Shown: one piece after another, positions 62,591 through 64,000 of the stretch | Layout: every line of letters starts with the position of its first letter | How positions within the stretch are numbered: position 1 is the first letter of the stretch | Assembly: GCF_000004075.3 (NCBI RefSeq) | Contig: NC_026658.2 | Coordinates: 372,001 to 436,000, forward strand | DNA from: Cucumis sativus | Lineage: Eukaryota; Streptophyta; Magnoliopsida; Cucurbitales; Cucurbitaceae | Reading direction: 5' to 3' | DNA length: 64,000 bases | The notes under the pieces: model-generated | The model's database searches: none | Seen by the model: only the letters and a program-made list of their open reading frames with translations | What the model was told of the DNA's origin: nothing | Position numbers and translations under genes: made by a program

Positions 62591-63424
62591 TTTTTTTAAT
62601 AGAATCTCCTCCTCAATCTTAGCCCTTAATGGAGCGTTAATTTTTTTTTTCAACAATTCAACCTTTGATTCCTCCAAAATTTGAGAATTATATTTTTTTA
62701 AAAAAACAAATATATATTTCTCATCATTTTTTGGTACAAATGGTATTTTTTTCTTTTTTTGTTCCACCGTTCTATTACTTATCTACTTTTTCACAAATTT
62801 CTAACACTCCTTTGATACGTGGATTCATTTAATATATAACTATTGCACTTAAACAGTAGACAAAATACAATTATTTATATAATAAAATACCCTACAATAT
62901 TTTAACCGTCGTAAAACATATGAGCTAAACATGCACATAAAAAATATAGACTAAAATTGGATGTTGGAGTTGATTGCAAGGAGGTGGTTGTCAAAGTCGA
63001 AAATTGGGTATTGGAGTTGTCATTGGAGCTAGATATTAGTGTCAGTAGTTGATCATAAGAGTTTGTTGCATTGTAGTAGTTTCTTGCACGAAGGTGGTTG
63101 TCAGAGTGATTGTTGGAGCATGAAATTGGTCATTGAGGTTACCATTTTGAGTGATTGTCTAGCCCAATATTGATTGTTGGAGTTATCGTTCAACGCCTGA
63201 AGTTGGTCACCAGTGTCGAGTATACAAAAGTAGTCATTGGAGTTGATTCATAGAGTGTGGCAACGATACTTGTTGACAAGGTCCGATGAATGGAGCATTT
63301 AAAATATTGGAATGAGGAGAAATTATAGTGTTGGTAAAATATACCATACCAACTCAAGTCTACCAACATTTTAAATCGACAAGTGAAACAACGAGTAGGT
63401 AGTATGTTATACCTACTTTTTATC

Positions 63425-63670
63425 ATTAACGTTTAGCTTTTAGTTTTTTATTTTTAAAAATTAAGCTTAAAAATTCATTTAACTCCATTTTTTTTATATG
63501 TTACCTAGTTTTTACCAATGTAGAAAACCACGCTAGATTTTTAAAACAAACAAAAAAAATTGTTCTTAAAAAACTGTTTTTTATTTGAAATTTGACAAGT
63601 TAAAATCATGGTTGGGTGAAAATAAACTTAACTTTTAAAAACAAAATGATGGAACGATAACTAATTTGTT
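63425..63670. mobile_element. Possible second MITE-like copy
   Basis: The left end reads AACGTTTAGCTTTTAGTTTT and continues ATTTTTAAAAATTAAGC. The right end contains AAACTTAACTTTTAAAAACA and GGAACGATAACTAATT, which on the minus strand resembles the left end. The composition matches the candidate at 51820-52085. The match is loose, and no target duplication was found. Confidence 0.3.
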
Positions 63671-64000
63671 TTTAGTTTTTAAAATTTTTAGAAAAATAAC
63701 TTATTTGGTATCCAATCGAGTTTTCAAAATTTTTCATGTTTGATAAGTACTTTATTGGTTCTTCATAATTGTTCTACTATGTAACACTATATGATGATGT
63801 GGCCCAATGGTGATCTGCTACCATTGCAATCGATTCAAAAAGTTAAAAACAACACATGTGTTATAAAATACGGTATTAAATTTGTTTTTAATGTTAACTT
63901 GAGTTTTTGGATTTGTTGATGATTTCATATGTTACTGGAATAGACGGTGTATGAAATTCTTTTCATAAACTTTTATAATGTCATTATCCCAAACTTGCAC

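Larger units (their letters stand above)
61693..64000. other. Right-end intergenic region
   Basis: The left edge contains the NDUFS5-like promoter and leader. Locally duplicated DNA follows at 61878-62590, then AT-rich sequence. A stretch at 62955-63260 has recurring words such as GGAGTTG, GTTGTC and TTGGAG, suggesting degenerate minisatellite-like DNA. A MITE-like copy is noted at 63425-63670. No coding region is supported. Confidence 0.45.

Overview
The window is nuclear DNA of a flowering plant. It is AT-rich and gene-sparse, with spliced genes, long intergenic stretches, many simple repeats and retroposon debris. The proteins are eudicot-type and their overall character suggests a cucurbit (Cucumis-like); the family assignment is inference and was not checked against a database. 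No bacterial-style system, CRISPR array, tRNA or rRNA gene was recognised.

Layout. (1) Positions 1-127, minus: the N-terminus of a gene running off the left edge. (2) 2767-7353, minus: single-exon TOC159, the acidic preprotein receptor GTPase of the chloroplast outer envelope. (3) 12497-14332, plus: a single-exon DYW-class pentatricopeptide repeat protein matching Arabidopsis At4g14050 (MEF35). (4) 15743-20133, minus: an eight-exon WD40 gene of the GTS1/WDR89 type. (5) About 11 kb without a recognised gene. (6) 35923-41867, plus: an eleven-exon ABCC (MRP) transporter like AtABCC4/AtABCC14, probably with a leader exon near 31.55 kb and a 4.2-kb 5'-UTR intron. (7) 42972-47149, minus: a thirteen-exon secreted GH1 beta-glucosidase of the BGLU11 type. 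(8) 49150-50751, plus: a chromoplast lycopene beta-cyclase/capsanthin-capsorubin-synthase-like gene with one intron and a frameshift. (9) 53992-54996, minus: an EID1-like F-box protein (EDL3 type). (10) 57808-61692, minus: a two-exon NDUFS5-like subunit of mitochondrial complex I whose 3.6-kb intron is full of retroposon remnants. (11) To 64000: locally duplicated AT-rich DNA.

The genes are not an operon or a pathway cluster. Their products serve plastid protein import, organelle RNA editing, respiration, vacuolar or plasma-membrane transport, glycoside hydrolysis, carotenoid cyclisation and light/ABA signalling. Several have Arabidopsis relatives that I recall as lying close together on the ends of chromosomes 2 and 3 (GTS1 and ABCC4 adjacent, NDUFS5 nearby, EDL3 near the chromosome 3 copy), so the block looks like conserved eudicot microsynteny.

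Exon boundaries were worked out by hand from splice signals and reading frame. The four spliced models (GTS1, ABCC, BGLU, NDUFS5) each close in frame at the family's expected length. I did not find a convincing wholly new system. The points most worth a second look are the disrupted, intron-containing lycopene cyclase gene, a tandem duplication that copied a splice acceptor in the beta-glucosidase gene, a GC-AG intron in the ABCC gene, and a dated-looking retroposon insertion with a 17-bp target-site duplication.
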